Translations under genes and position numbers: made by a program | Notes under the pieces: generated by a model | Told to the model about the DNA's origin: nothing | What the model saw: only the letters and a program-made list of their open reading frames with translations | Databases searched by the model: none | DNA from: Glandiceps talaboti | Lineage: Eukaryota; Hemichordata; Enteropneusta; Spengelidae | Direction of reading: 5' to 3' | DNA: 64,000 nucleotides | Assembly (NCBI RefSeq): GCF_964340395.1 | Contig: NC_135554.1 | Coordinates: 13,569,251 to 13,633,250 of the forward strand | Shown here: one piece after another, positions 47,039 through 64,000 of the stretch | How the letters are laid out: every line of letters starts with the position of its first letter | How positions within the stretch are numbered: the first letter of the stretch is position 1

Positions 47039-48497
47039 CTCACTTTAAATTAAGTCGTTAACAATTGTACAACTTAATTTAATATACAAATGCAGCGTAT
47101 TAGCTATATATTCCATGAGACAGTCAGGTACACCTTAAATATACTACTTTTTAAATTTCATTTAAGGCATAATTATACAATATCATCAAACAGGAATAAA
47201 TTATACGAAATTTTGTGCAAGTATTTGCACCCGAGTGAAATATACTGTATACTTAATTTGTGTGACTTTACGAAAAACAGATCTTCTAATGAATATTCAA
47301 AGCAATTAATTTTATGAGAACCAACCATGAAAACATTTTACTTTTAAGGGTACGCATGTCCGAGGCTATGTTTAGAAACCACCAGTATATAAATTGTATG
47401 TGTATACGTGTTACTGTAAACTTTTGCACCTTGGCAATCTGGTGATAGGTAAGTATGGTTACATATGAGCACCTTTTCCATTTTGCGAAGTTTCCCTTGT
47501 GGTTTTATATGTGCAATAGATATTCCTCTTGTAGATTACCGACAAACTTACTGTGGCGGGAGGGAGTTCATATAGAGATGAAATATTGATAATGATTGCG
47601 TTCAACAACTCTTTCGTTGGAAATTTGCTCTGAATTGTGCCACGTTCCTTTTCAGAGCAGAAAGTTCCATGCTGTTCTATTAGTCATATTTGTTATTTAT
47701 TTCACGGAACTCTAGCAGGGTTGTATGCACATTTGAATCTAGGAGTATTGTAACTATCGGTCACAACACTTTATCTGCCAGTTACTTTTGTTCGTTTGTT
47801 TGTTTGTCTGCTTATTTTATTCAGCAAATTAGCAAGGAGTACAAAGTAAAATCGCCTACAACACCAAATTTCTGTGTTTGGATACTACATTGAGGCCGAG
47901 GTCGGAAAACTAATTTCCACTCTGGTCCAACATTATGCGACGGGATTTTTCGACAACACTTTGACAAAACCCATATTTATGTCACATGAAAAATAAACAT
48001 AATTGGACATTTAAATAACAAGACGAACAGACGGAGAGCTACCAACAGAGACGTTTTGCGACGGTTGTCGAAACGATTAGTATTCGTGTTTGAAACAGAA
48101 CTCTACAATAAGTCGCCCTGAACAACATTGCAAAATTAATGACGAGCTCATTTAATTTTGAAGTTCCTAAATTGTGGTAAAACTAATAGTTTTCCATTAA
48201 AACTTCTTTTTATTAATATGAAGTCGAGCCAAAAATACCTTATATTTGTTTTATGATTCCAAGATTACAACTCCATTTTCACTACCTTTTCCCATTTTAC
48301 AACACCATTATTTACTGATGTCCTACTATCATTTTTTTTTAAATTTGGGCAAGTAATGAAGGGGGGGAGAGTTTTTTCTGTAATCGAAACAGTAGATTCT
48401 TCAGTTCGTAGTGGCCCACTTAAGGCAATTTTATGTACACGTGTATTTCAGATGTTAAATAGAGCAACGAGAGATGATCATCTTTGATATTTTACAG
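47039..48497. other. 5' flank of the multi-lectin gene
   Basis: No separate gene recognised. The promoter and any 5' UTR exon of the lectin gene should lie here, but no core element can be pointed to with confidence. Confidence 0.4.
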
Positions 48498-48549
48498 ATC
48501 AATTGGAAAGCCGGACTTTGCTTTACTTCGCTGTGTGGGAATTAAGGAC

Positions 48550-63863
<15,314 letters not shown>

Positions 63864-64000
63864 GTACGTACATAGTAACAATCCACTAGTGAACATGATG
63901 AATATATGCATATGCCTTCAGAAAGTAAATTATGAGATGAACATTTAAGTCAGACTGCACCTGTCTGTGTCACTTTTTGTATGCATTTCACATATCTTGC

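Overview
This is an AT-rich animal nuclear window. It has GT-AG introns, symmetric phase-1 domain exons, long microsatellites and layered transposon debris, and no bacterial-style operons. The combination of tandem C-type lectin exons, hevein-like eight-cysteine exons, Penelope-type and LINE fragments and foldback repeats suggests a marine invertebrate. A deuterostome such as a hemichordate or cephalochordate is my guess from general resemblance only.

Layout: 0-3.6 kb has no recognisable gene. From 3.69 to 5.24 kb (minus) lies an array of hevein-like (chitin-binding type 1) exons: three intact, one truncated and one clearly dead. From 6.5 to 7.0 kb (minus) is a decayed retrotransposon ORF1. 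From 7.19 to 10.92 kb is a putative DNA transposon with perfect 26-bp terminal inverted repeats flanked by TA, containing a long foldback made of 14/28-bp repeats. From 11 to 25 kb there is only repeat-rich DNA: a 2.1-kb foldback at 13.25-15.36 kb, inverted repeat pairs at 18-20 kb, and small tandem duplications.

The centre holds two head-to-head, clearly paralogous genes for multi-pass membrane proteins of a family I do not recognise. One is on the minus strand (25.20-28.82 kb, two coding exons, 784 aa). The other is on the plus strand (36.58-40.33 kb, one uninterrupted coding exon, 1251 aa) and carries a long Asn/Asp/Glu-rich tail with a 12-residue repeat. Both have a signal peptide, a cysteine-bearing N-terminal ectodomain of about 200 residues and about eight hydrophobic segments. 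Between them lie a 114-bp tandem array interrupted by an 833-bp inserted element, and another foldback. From 41.5 to 46.7 kb is a multi-kilobase tandem duplication without genes.

From 48.5 kb to the right edge, one plus-strand gene encodes a secreted multi-C-type-lectin-domain protein: a signal-peptide exon, then alternating CTLD types A and B joined by 18-21 nt linker exons (A1-B1-link-A2-B2-link-A3-B3-link-A4), continuing past the window. The A-B cassette has been duplicated together with its introns. Intron 1 holds a Penelope GIY-YIG fragment, and the intron before A2 holds a LINE fragment that is absent from the matching A3 intron.

The lectin and hevein-like genes would both give extracellular proteins, one type potentially glycan-binding and the other chitin-binding. 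Nothing in the sequence shows that they work together or with the membrane proteins. All exon models come from reading splice sites and paralogue comparison by eye; no transcript evidence was available.
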